NCBI GenBank assembly: GCA_964036665.1
Contig: OZ038526.1
Location: 33,914,001-33,978,000, forward strand
Direction of reading: 5' to 3'
Length of the DNA stretch: 64,000 bases
DNA from: Gordius sp. MW1
Lineage: Eukaryota; Nematomorpha; Gordioida; Gordea; Gordiidae
How positions within the stretch are numbered: position 1 is the stretch's first letter; every line of letters begins with the position of its first letter. Under the pieces are notes generated by a model that saw only the letters and a program-made list of their open reading frames with translations, was not told where the DNA came from and did not search any database. Positions 44,230 through 56,500 of this stretch are shown one piece after another. The translations under genes were made by a program, and so were the position numbers.

Positions 44230-44885
44230 CAAAATGACTCCTGTTTGGGTAACCGCGAATCAAATATTAATAATAACTCTAAATTATATGCCATCTGGGG
44301 CAATCCTTAAATTAGAGACTAATTTGGCTAAATTTATCCCTATCTCTTTTAGCATGGAACTCGAAAAGAATAACAGACATATAACGTTTTTGTTCATATT
44401 GGAACTCCTCAGTATGTCATATTTAATTTTCAAGTCACATGCTAATCGAGATAGGTATATATAAGGCCAAATTAGATTGAGTGCACTTTTATGGTGATTA
44501 ATAAAAGTAACCCCCATATTAAATAACAATTGTTTTATTGTAATATTAAAATAAGGTTTTAATTTTATGGTGGTTAATAAAACTTCATAACCCCCATAAT
44601 CGAATAATATTGTTTGAATATAAGTATAACATTGAAATAAGGTTTCCTGTTTTGTTTGGGTGTTATGAAGAGAGGGCCCGCTTTATGACAGGTGGTAACC
44701 GCGAAGCCAAATTAGTCTCTAATTTAAAGATTGCCTTAGATGGCATGAAAATTAGAGTTAGGGAGGGGCAAAATGATCATTTTTTGAAATTTTAGCCATA
44801 GTTTTTAACAAATTTCAACAAATTTTTGGATTATGAGGTGGGTAGCTGTCCCTCTCTGCCCCCCCCCCATGGCTACGCCCATGCT
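44230..44885. repeat. Inverted repeat pair plus an adjacent family element
   Basis: Sequence at 44284-44331 (ATGCCATCTGGGGCAATCC, AAATTAGAGACTAATTTGGC) recurs in inverse at about 44693-44745 (GCCAAATTAGTCTCTAATTT). GGTAACCGCGAA flanks both arms. A CATGGGCGTAGCC-family right half (to CCATGGCTACGCCCATG at 44869-44885) abuts the second arm. It seems a composite of several insertions. The short frames across it are not credible genes. Confidence 0.55.
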
Positions 44886-45506
44886 ATCCCATAATATCTT
44901 TATAATTCATATACCAATTTGAAAATAGACCATATTATAGAAATACGATAAATATGTATGTTTTGAGGTAACTTTTCATATTATTTCTTCCCTTCTCTTT
45001 ATCTACCTTATTAAACTCCAAACTAGATATCTCTGAAGCAATCTCTACTCGGAATTTTATCACGCACTTTAGGTAACTAACTATTGTCTTTCCCTATATA
45101 TCATCTCTCCTATCTTTGTGGAAAGAAAGCTCGACAAATCTCACTCTAAACTTAGAGGATTTACGGTCGGTGTGTCGTGTTATTTTTAATTATAACCAAC
45201 CTTTGTCACAACAAAGCCCTTGATTCTAACCAAATCCTGAACTTTCACTGACAAAGTTGCGACTACAATTGTCGTAGCATTTACCATTATAAAACACCGT
45301 TGGATTAATAAATGTACCCGTCCGCCCCTACCCCCTAAAAAGTTAATATTTAAGAATACCGGTAGATTGTTTAACCTTTACTTTATTGTAGATTAGAGAT
45401 TAGTTAAATAACATTGAATCCTTTGTTTCCATTTCATATTGATTCATGTTCCGAATTTTATATTGGTTTCGCCAAAACACGTAACAGCAAACCCAGGGGG
45501 CGGGGG

Positions 45507-45771
45507 GAGGGGCGTACGCAGGATTTTATTTCAAGGGTGGTTTTACTTTTTCTGGGGGGGGGGGGTATAAAAATCATCTTAATTTTACGATTTATTTAAA
45601 TACAAACACATTCACAAAACATATTTATTATAAACGTCATATGCATAGTTAATTAAGTAAAACTCATTTCATAATATTTATTATATAATGCGATATTTGA
45701 AAATAAAAAATATTTTTCGAAATCCGCGGGGGTGATTCGATCCGCAAATCCACCCCCTTGCGTACGCCTCT
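45507..45771. mobile_element. Inverted-repeat element with GGCGTACGC ends
   Basis: GAGGGGCGTACGCAGGATTT (45507) and TTGCGTACGCCTC (45759-45771) are inverse ends. A G-tract lies inside the left end and a C-rich run inside the right. It resembles the other G-shouldered families, but the terminal word is different. No flanking duplication found. Confidence 0.5.
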
Positions 45772-46083
45772 GAAACTATGTTATCTCGCGACATTAGGCA
45801 ATGTGTCATCACCAAAAGCCTTTATACAACTTATGCACATTTTGCACGTAGGGTAGTGGTGGTAATAGCTAGACGCGTTGATAACTTTCCATTTTATTGT
45901 CACCAAGAGCGCGACAATGACAAAACTATTTTCCATCCGCACCCAAACAGCTGTGATACGGAATTTAATTAAGGATTTGGGTAATACATTCCCACCGGTA
46001 CCGTTATTATAATTATGGAAATTCCCTTTTTCCATTACCACACCACACTAACACTACTACCTTAACATTCATGCGGAGCGGCC

Positions 46084-46092
46084 TATAAAAAA
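46084..46092 (+). promoter_or_regulatory. Candidate TATA box of the DOMON/Kunitz gene
   Basis: TATAAAAAA in a locally GC-richer context (GCGGAGCGGCCTATAAAA), about 290 bp before the ATG at 46378. A possible initiator TTCACTC lies near 46126, rather far away. It is the only TATA word so placed, but no transcript start is known. Confidence 0.4.
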
Positions 46093-46377
46093 TACCAGCG
46101 GTTGTGCTTCGTTTATTAAGCAATTTTCACTCATTACCTCTCTCTCCGCTTTTTAACAAAACTCCTTGCAGGCAATCGAAAAATATTTTGGTATTCCCCC
46201 ACCCGACCGATTAATAACCGAGTTACAAGACCGAGCCGGATATTGAACTTTCGATTGAAAATAGCGGGAATGGTTTTATAATACCCGCTTCCGATGATAT
46301 TTAATTTCACACTACTTAATTTTAGTTGAAACACGCCTTATTAAAAAATTTTGTTAAATTTTAGCAAAAGCTTGGTC

Positions 46378-46615
46378 ATGAATTCCAAGGCAAAAATCAA
46401 AGGAATTTTAAGCATTCTATTGATTTTGATAGGTGTTATTGATGGAAGTTTAGTTAAATTAACTTATCCCAAAGCCTTTAATTCGCTCACTCTCGATTCT
46501 AGGGAATCTATATCCCGGACCGATATTGATTTGATTGAACGGAGTGGAGATGCGAGGCACCAGAGAGCTAACGTTAACGAAGTTTTAATTCGAAGATGTG
46601 GCAAGACATTTACTA
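46378..46615 (+). CDS. DOMON/Kunitz gene exon 1: signal peptide
   Basis: ATG at 46378. MNSKAKIKG has a positive n-region, ILSILLILIGVI the hydrophobic core, and DGS a plausible cleavage site. An upstream frame extension lacks an ATG, so this Met is chosen. Donor ACTA|GTAACA at 46615. The mature part ends RRCGKTFT and has no recognised domain. A 6-kb intron with several transposons follows. Confidence 0.7.
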
Positions 46616-49600
46616 GTAACAATTTTAATTTCTTATAATTTTTTTATAATTTTATTATAATTTTATTAGTTTTAAAATTTACTAACTAGCAATTACATAA
46701 TTGGATGAATTTATAATATTAATTATATATAAATATATATTTATATAAGAAATTAATCTTTCACTTCATGTTTAAGTAAGATCATAGGCGTAGCCAGGGA
46801 GTGGCAGGGAGAGGCGACTGCCCCTCTCTAAATACATAAAATCCTCAAAATTTTACAAAATTATGGCTAAAATTCCTAAAAATTATCATTTAGCTCCTCC
46901 TTAAATCATTATTGTCCCCCTCTAAATCCAATCCTGGCTACGCCCATGAATAAGATTTAATATTTAAGTATGTTATGAATTCTAAAAAATTTATAATTTA
47001 ATTTTTTTAAACATAAGGGTTTGCTTAATTTGCCGTCTTGATGTTAAAACCCAATTTTAAATCGCCTAAAAATAGGCTCTCAATTTATATATAAATGGTA
47101 GTTCCGAAAATTCTAAGCATCTGTTTTAGATTAAATCCCAAAATTCTAAATGCATTTTTATCAGAACTTTTGTTTCTGTAACACCATAGTTTAATCTAAG
47201 GTCGTAGACTAAAAGAGCCGAAAGTTGGGCGCATCCCTCAACATTAACAACTGATAAAAGCGTTAACTATTTCCACATTTAAAATTGAGCATAAAAAACC
47301 TTTTACTGTTATTCAGCTTTTTTATAAGCCAAATCATGTGAATAGATTTTCTCCAAACCTTTTTAAACATGTGTTTCCAGATGTAAAAAGAACTTTTTAC
47401 AAAACTAGCTAAGATTTTAAATGTCTGAACCTTTCTATTTTATTTCTCTTAACAACACTTAGTTCAAGTTTAAACATTTTAAATTAAAAAATTTTGAAAA
47501 AATTTAACTTAAATAAATAAATAGATAAAATTGTGCATTTTTTTTTGAAAAAAGGTTAAATATAATTATTTCCAAACCTTATTTTTCAAACAATATTCAT
47601 GAGTAAAACATAACGCTTGAGATAAAAGTGTGGAAAAACATATTTTAAAGTCATAAATTTCCCATTGTCGTCGTATAGCAAATTAGCGCTAAGTTGTGCG
47701 TGTTCATTAATCTTATGCGATAATTATGATGTACCATCGTGACATATTAAACACTTTTGGTCGTTTAACTGCTTAAATTGAGGACGGGGCCAGGTCACTT
47801 CTATTAAGAGTTTTTCTACGATATAAATGTAAAGTCATAAAAATAAACCTTTTTGTGCAAATAGATAAAATTTTAACAACTTGTTTTGACATCATTTGTT
47901 TAAGCTTCCTTAATTTTCGATTTACTCGGACAAATGTTTTTAATTTGATATAGTAAACGTTGAAAAATATAAGTTTCCACGGCAATTATTAAATTACAAG
48001 TTGGACAGGGCAGGAAGGACGGATAACCCAAAGGAACCCCTAAATTGCGCAATTTATGGTTTATGGGCTAATTTCACCAGAAAATCTTGTCTTAAATTCC
48101 CAGTTAATTTCTCATAAGATTTCTTTGCTTTTTCACTACGTGACAGATGATGTTTTTGATTTTTTTTTACATCGTTATAATATTATCTTAGCCATAGTGC
48201 AAATCTTACAGATTTCGCATATCATCATTAATAAATAATAATTTAAACTAGAAAAAATATAAAAATAACCATAAAGAAACTGGACTTTAATACAAAAAAA
48301 TTTTTATTTCAATAGATACTAGATTTTGATATACTTATGACATTCATTTTTGTTATATTTTAATCTATATACCCTTTCCCCTTAGGGCTTGTCTTAATAT
48401 CGGATTCAGATACAAATTGTGCGAATTTATCTTTGTAAAAATATCCAATTCAATTTCATGGGTCAAACTCGAATATTATTATTAATTTTTTTTGGATAGA
48501 TTAAAAGCGTTTAAATTTTTATTTAACCACTTTTGATTAAATCCAAACTTTGCTGATACCTAAATATTTAAAAAATCATACAACATTTATAAAAAAAATT
48601 GCAGCTTACAAAATCCCTGTTATGTTATGCGTCTGAAATGTAAATCTGCTGTGAATTCGAAGTTAAGACACGGCTATGTTATCACCGTAAATTTTTGCTG
48701 CCCAGCAAAATCCTATATTAAGATAAGTCCTTAAAGATATTTTTCCTAAATCATCTATTTTGTTTGTGAAATTAAAACAGCTATTTCAATATTAAAAACC
48801 CCAAACTTTTCCTCATACTAGCTAACAATTTTGCCAAATTTTATAACTCATATTAGTAGGTTGTAAAAACGGCTGGGTTGTGTTTGGTCAAAACGAAAGG
48901 TTAAACCAAAGGTTTTTGACCACAAAATCTCTGGGTTGTATATGCGACTAAGAAAAACAGACCAAAAAAGGATTGGTTTAATTTATGTTTGGTCGACTAA
49001 AACCATATGTCGACTAAACAAAACCCAGCCGTTACAACACTATGGTAAGAGATAGGCGAGAAATAAATTGAAAATTTTGAATAAATTGAATTTTTTCTAA
49101 CTTTATCAATTTAATCAAACATTCATAAGTTTATTTATTAAAAAATGTTACGATTTTTGTATTTTTTTAAATACTCAAAATTTCACTTTTATAAATTTTA
49201 GAAATTTGAGGGAATGATCTTATCAAGTTTCATTTGGAATTTAGTCTTATCCTTACCCGTGGGAGTAGCTAGAATTTTATTAAGGGAGGACCAGATGATT
49301 TTTTTAAATTTTTACCTTTATTTTATTAAAAATTAATAATTTTTTTTAATTTAGGAGAGGGGCAACCCCCCCCCCCCCCCCTGGCGACACTTTTGACCTG
49401 ACCCCATCAATTTTGTCGAACATTTATAAGTGTGGTCGATTATAAAAATTGAAATTGTTATTTTACAAATGATAATCTATATATCTTTTATTTTTATTGA
49501 ATTGTTAAATAAAACTTTTAAACGCAGATTGAAGAGATTGACCCACAAGCACCACCACCTATATTCAACGTCTTAGAAATTCCCACTTATTTCCCTATTA

Positions 49601-52600
49601 TTATACGCTTTGGAACTAGAGGGGGCAATAGTAATTTATAGAGGGACAAAATGATCATTTTTTTGAAATTTTAGCCATAATTTTAATAAATTTCAACAAA
49701 TTTTTGGATTGAGAGGGGCAGCCGCCCCTCACTGCCCCCCTGGCTCCGCCCATGACTAATTATCATTAATAATTTAAAATACTTTTAAAAATCAAAATAA
49801 TTATAAGTTTATCTTTTCTTAAAAGTTAATAATTCTAAAAAAATAATTTTTATACCAAAAGGTAGTCTATTTGGAGACAGAGAGAAAGAAACGGTAATGG
49901 TGTTATTGGTGTTTTAACCTAAACCTAATTCTTCCCATATTTTACGGGTGAATAGATCTTAAATTTAATGTGGCGTGCATGATGACAAACAAAAAAACTA
50001 ACTGTCAACATGGGTCATGGATAAAAAGCTCGAAATATCCTCACCCCCTCAGAAATTATTGCTGAGGGAACCGCCCCTGCAAACTATCTCCTCTATAAAT
50101 TTATCAGTTATAATTAATAGATATAGATATCATTTATTTTACAAAAATAAAATTTCGGGTTTATTTAAAAGTGAGAAAAAAGGTTAAGATTCTGTATCAT
50201 TCTTTTTAAAGTTTAATTAAAAGGGGAGTGGTATTTATATGAAAGTCTAAAGTTTTTTATGTTATCTATTGAAGTATAGCCATGGGCGTAGCCAGCATTG
50301 GACTTAGAGGGGGGGGGGTAATAATGATCTAGAGAGGGGCAAAATAATAATTGTTTGAATTTTGCCGATAATTATACCAAATTTTAATGAATTTTTGGAT
50401 TTAAAAGGGGGGGGGGGCAGCCGCCCCTGTTTGCCACCCCTGGGCTACGCTCATGAGTATAGCCAACACATTGTAACATTTAATTATAATTTAGATGTTA
50501 ATTTATCCAATATTTTCATTAAACATAATTTCCATGATAGTTTTGTCTTAAAACGCTTAATATTGTTTTATACAATTAAGTTTATAACATATGCCCATAT
50601 TTTAACCAATAAAAGAGTGCTTCATGGCCTTCGCCGAAGAACGCAAGCTCCAAAAATACAAGGCCCTTTTGGACTCTAGTATTTTTATCCCAATAGTTTC
50701 CTCCTGCTCAGGATCCTATGGAAAAATGGCGTTGGCTTTATTCAAAGAAATAGGCAGGCGATCCCCTCCCTCCAAATATTCCCCCGCATTTTTATTAAAA
50801 AATCAATAGCCATCTTAATTGCAAAATTTAATTTCAAATCTTTTTTGGATTCCTGGCTCATATAATGTTTTTTTAATATCATTACTATATATTTGTTCTA
50901 TTTAATATTATGTATAAATATATATCAATAAACACATTTCATCTTTAAAAAAAAAAAAAAAGACAAGCTAAAATTAATTGCTATGCAATTTATGGGCTCG
51001 TTTTGGTTGTCCGTCCGGCCTGTCCTGTCCGTCCTGTCCAACTTGTAATTTTTAATAATTGCTGATGGAACTTAAACTGGATTTTGATGGCTGTGGTGGA
51101 CTTATGCTTCTGTAAAAGACTTTTATTTTGCTTTCGAAAATAGACTAGCTAATGACCGCTGGTTGGCTTAAATTTATTCAACCTCCGAACCCAAATTCCA
51201 TTATTGCTTTTGCGCCCGACTGATTTTTTATATTTTAAATTAGAAAAAAAATTTGGGGTACAATGGGGGTGGAGGTGAAAGTTTAATAGTAAAAATTAGC
51301 TCATCTTCTGACGCCATAGGTTTAAAAACAAACATATTCCCCCCTTTAATTATTATTATCATTGCTCTAATTTTTCTTATTACCTGTCAAACTCATTGCG
51401 CGACCTCTTTGTATCTTACAAACACAATCCTGGATTTGTCAAAGGAAAGCTTTCAAAAAGGGAAAATATTGCTTTTGTGATCGATTGAACTTTAAATTAT
51501 GCTTATTTGATAGGATTTAAATTCTATTTTATTAGATTTTTTTCTCAAAATATACTATTTTTTTATAGGATAATTTTTTAATTTTTTTCCAAATTATTAT
51601 AAAACCAAAACATATTGAATTTATGAGCAGGCTTAGAGCCTTGTAACTGGATTTTATAGAATTTTACTTTCCATAGTAATTTTCTGCAAAAAATCTTTTT
51701 TTTGTTTTTTACATGATTACATTTTCAACAAATTTTAATTACGGTAAAAATTGGGAAAAATTCGGTATTTTTTCATAAAAATAAAAAATAAACTGTTTTT
51801 TATATTTTATTTTTCGAGTCCCTTCATAGTAAGTGTGCATAGAAAAGTGTTGTGTTTTATATTTTTCCCCACCTTTTTTAAAGAGGTGGAAGGAAAAAGT
51901 TATAAAAAGGCGGGCGCGTTAAAGTCTGTGACTGTTGAACGATTAGTCGAAAGACCTGCATTAGGTGCAGGTAGGACAAAGGGAATGAGAACGGTATAGG
52001 ACCCAGGAAGAAATTAAAAAATAAAAACTAATTGTTTTATTTTGCAAAGCCCCACAAACTTTTTTAATGCATAAATTATATTAATTAAATCCCTTTTATA
52101 GTTTCTATTAACTTTTCCCCTAAATTATCACACATATTTTCCTCTGTAGCTCTTTAAAGTTTGTTTTGTTCGATTTCTATTTTTAACAAAACTAATCATT
52201 AACCTAGAAAAAAAACCAAGTTAATTCGTGGGGGATTAGAAATAAACTGTTGATAAATGGGAAAAAACTATAATCTTGATTATTTTTCAATGGCAAAACA
52301 TTTAAAATGTTTTCAAGCCTAATTAGGTTCCGTGCAATTTTCCCCTCTTAGTCTACCATTGACTTTTAAGATCCACATATCTAAATTACATCCAATGGTC
52401 TTAGATTTTATAACATATTGTACAATATATTTTAGAAAGTGCTTCTAAGATAACGACTTTTTAACCAGGTTACATTAAATAAGCTCAGACTAAAACTTTA
52501 ATTTAAAAAAATAATATAATTTTGGTTTTAGACTTAATAATATTAACGAGATTAGAAGTAAAATCAACAAACACTTGGATAGCTTTAATTAAACCATTTT

Positions 52601-53477
52601 ATATAATATTTTGTTTACTAAATTTTTTGCTTTTTATTTCGTTATATTAATTTGTGCGATTTTATAGCTTACGATCCCTATACCATACTGGCACAAGATA
52701 TCAATCTCAATATAACATGGGATATGACGAATTATATAAAGGTAATTTAATTTAAAAATAAATAAATTTAAAAAATACTATTTGCTTTTAAAAAAATAAA
52801 ATTAAAGTTAGCCATTTAAAAACATATAATTTTACATTTTTTAACATCTTAACCAGTTTTACAAAAGTTTATATATCTTTTAAAATCCATAAGTTTGGTG
52901 TTTCTATGGAAGTTTGGGACCAAAGAAATCCATGGATCGTTTTTTCATTGACTGAAAATCATAAACTACTCCCTAGTCCTGAGTATATTTAATTCATTTA
53001 AAAGTTTTTTTAATTAAAAAGATAGATTTTATGTTTTTATTTTGAATTTTACATTAACTTATTTTTACATGTTTTTTTCTAAGTACGACATCGATTGAAA
53101 TTAAAATGCCAACGGAATTAAGTTGTCACCCGTATTGTATACTAAAAATGTCAGCTGTTTTTCCGAAAAATTCCGAACTCGACCCGGCTCAGTTTCAAGA
53201 CCAAGCCGGAACGAGTCGGGAAAGTCTGAGACAAGGCAATTTCGACATTTCTTCATCATGCGCTCGCTTTATAGTTGTTGAAGGTATGTTTAAATTGATT
53301 AAATAAATAGATATAAATAAATAATTAGATGAAGCGGCTATGAATTGCTCAAATAGAGGAGCTTATAGCAAAAGTCCTCAAGGAGAGTCGAAATGTTTAT
53401 GTGATTGGTTAAGATCTGGAAAATATTGCCAATATGAAGGTTTGTATAATCACAACATATATATATATTCATTTATT

Positions 53478-53529
<52 letters not shown>

Positions 53530-56500
53530 AGATGAGTGTTATCAAGCATCTGATTGTTCTGGGAATGGAGACTGTGTTGACATTTTGAAAGGCTTTCCAG
53601 CTGATTCCCATATGATGACTCCACGAGGACAATGCTTTTGCCACGATGGCTGGTTCGGCCTAAAATGTCGCAGAAGTACATTTATTCGTAACTTTACATA
53701 ACTCCATTTATTCCTTTATTTACTTAGGATCTATGCCCCAAACTATTAATCCAGCAAATATGGCTCAAGCCCGTTTAGGACCGGGTTATCAATTATTTTG
53801 GAAAATATTAAAAGTAAAATTGAAATAAATTCTTTTTTTTCGATATAAAATTTAATTTTATCTTGTTAATTAGAGAACGGGAGAAATAGAAGTTATCATA
53901 ATGGCGGATACAAACTCTTGGGTCATCTTAGGGTGGTCACCTAAAAGTAACTTTTTAAAAATAATATTTCAAAATTACATTTTTCTTTGTAAACTAAAAA
54001 ATTTTAATATTTAATTATTTAATGTTAAAAATTAAATGAGTTGAACAAATATATAAAACTTTATCAACAGCTTTAAAAATTACTTTTTTTTATGTTATAA
54101 GTAAATTTAAATTTTATAGTAAGGCGTGGAGAGTGTGTTTATAAAATAGACGATCATTTGTCCAAATTAGCCGCAACAAATTCAAACGAAACAAATCAAC
54201 CAAGTAAAATTTATTGAAAATCAAAAATTATTATATTTATAAATTAAAATGATAAACAAATCTTATGAAATTTTTAAACATTTGACCAATACCTATTAGG
54301 CGTTATAAAAATTTAAAACTTCCTATCGGTAAAAAATTATGATTGTTTTTATTAAATATTATTCTGCTCCTGGCCTATTGAATTACTAGGAAGCATATAA
54401 GCAATTTTTAAAAAAGCTTTAGAGCTTTATTGGTTTACTTGATTTCCTAAGGAATTTAATTGTATCAATAAAAAATTTTAAAAAATACGATTTTCTTTTT
54501 TTTCATCTTTAGATTATACACCAAGCTTTAATAGGGTTAAATATACATTTTTTAAAACCAAAATAAACGAAACAATAAAATAAAAAAAAATTTAGTTGTG
54601 TCTTACCTATTAAACTTCAATCGTGCCATATTAAATTTTTCTTATAAACGCGTTTGACATTTTATGAATTCAACACCAAATTTACCTAATTAAATAAATT
54701 TAATAATTTTTGTATAAAATTACACCAAATTTACTGTACACAAATCGCCGTTATATTGATATTAGCAGGGCTTCAAAAATGAAGCGACGCGCTTATTAGG
54801 ACGCAGCTATGCTTTATTAAGTTTTTACCTTTTTGCATCACTTTAGAATCGCATCTCAAGCCCCCCCCCCTAATATTACATATCAAAGGACTTATTTATA
54901 CATAATCATAAAATTAACTCTGGACATATTTTGCTTATAAAGTTTTATTTGCTATGCAATTTATGAGTTCGCTTTTGGCTGTCCGCCCTGTCCAACTTGT
55001 GATTTTTCAGAAATTGCCGTGGAAATTTATACGGGTTTTTAATGGCTGTGGAGTGTGGACTTATGCTCCTGTAAAAGACTTTTATTTTGCTTTAGCAAAT
55101 AGACTAGCTAATAACCCCTGATTGGCTTTACTTTTTTCGACCTCGCCCGAGCACAAATTTCATTATTGTTTTTGTGCCCGATTGATTACCTTTATTAATG
55201 AATTCCATTGGGCAACTTGACGAGTTATATTAATTTTCGTTACTATAAGTTTAATGTTTTCCCTATACAATTCAAAAAATTACTTTTTTTTGGTTACTTT
55301 AAGATGAATCTGAAGAAAACCGATGTTATGATATGGTTTTTGGAGCGGCCAACGGAGATAAAAACCGAGTTTTCGATTGGTTTTCTCCTGGTTCAAGCAC
55401 ATTTAGTTTAGATGATGCTGCACCAGATGAAACCTTTAAATTTTATGCCGTAAGATCTCCACCTGGCAGGGATAGTCTCCTGGATGCTAGTACCCACGAA
55501 GAAGACGGTGTCACGTTCGTCTATTTTAAACGCAAATTGAGAGGTAGGATAGCTATACATTTTTTTGTTACAAACGTAAAAATAAATGAATTAATGGGTT
55601 TGAAAGTAAAAATTAAAAGAATTTTGTCTTTTTTTGAGTTAATACACTTATTTGTTATAAATTTATTTGATATATCATGTATAGTTAGTGGCATGTGTCA
55701 TGCATTATCTTTTAGTTTGGACCTTAATTAATTCTATAATGGATTTTTACACTAGTAGGCACATGAATTTTGCATTAAAAACATTTGGGTTGGCTTTGAA
55801 GCAACCTAACATTGCACAACTCCGCCAAGCGTTTTTTTGTAATTATAGACTATAAATCGTTCAAAAAATAAGGGTTAACTGAATTATTTTGCTTATATCG
55901 CTGCGTAAAAAATAATTTCTGGACTAGAATTTAAATTATCCATATTCAAGTCGGGCTCAGTTTGATATATAAAAAGATTTTTAGGTCGGGTTTGGGTTGT
56001 GAATAGATCAAATTTCGGGGACTTTATTATAAGCATAACAATAAATCTTTAATCTTTTTTTCGTAGGTTAAGCTAAACATAATGACTTCTGACTTGGATG
56101 GTAAATCCATTTCCATCCCAAGCTTTTATTGGTATAACTTGGTTATTTAGAAATGACTTGTCAAACATTAGCCGTAAATTGTAGTTTTATGGCGTTATTT
56201 GATTTAAGTGGGTTTATTCAACTCCAAATTTTTCTTTATAATTTTTTTATAACTATAGAAAGTCTCATGGACCCCTTTGTAATATTATTAATATATATAT
56301 TAATATATGGCAATCCAATGCGTTTACTATTCGATAAAAATAACAAAAGCCTAGTTTTTATTAAAAATACCGTTCAATTAGCAATCAAGTCAAACAATTG
56401 TTTGCACTAAAAATTCACAAATTTTAATCTTTCATGGTTGAATATGAAAGTTATCATGTGACTTTAGCGTATGATATGGCTGATATCGAAATCAAAAACG

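Noticed and set aside
44234-44795. Frames of 61-81 codons on both strands
   Set aside because: They run across an inverted-repeat pair and a short transposon, which explains the openness.
50362-50679. 105-codon plus-strand frame at 50362
   Set aside because: It spans the right half of an inverted-repeat element and the start of an RLE fragment. No coherent protein.
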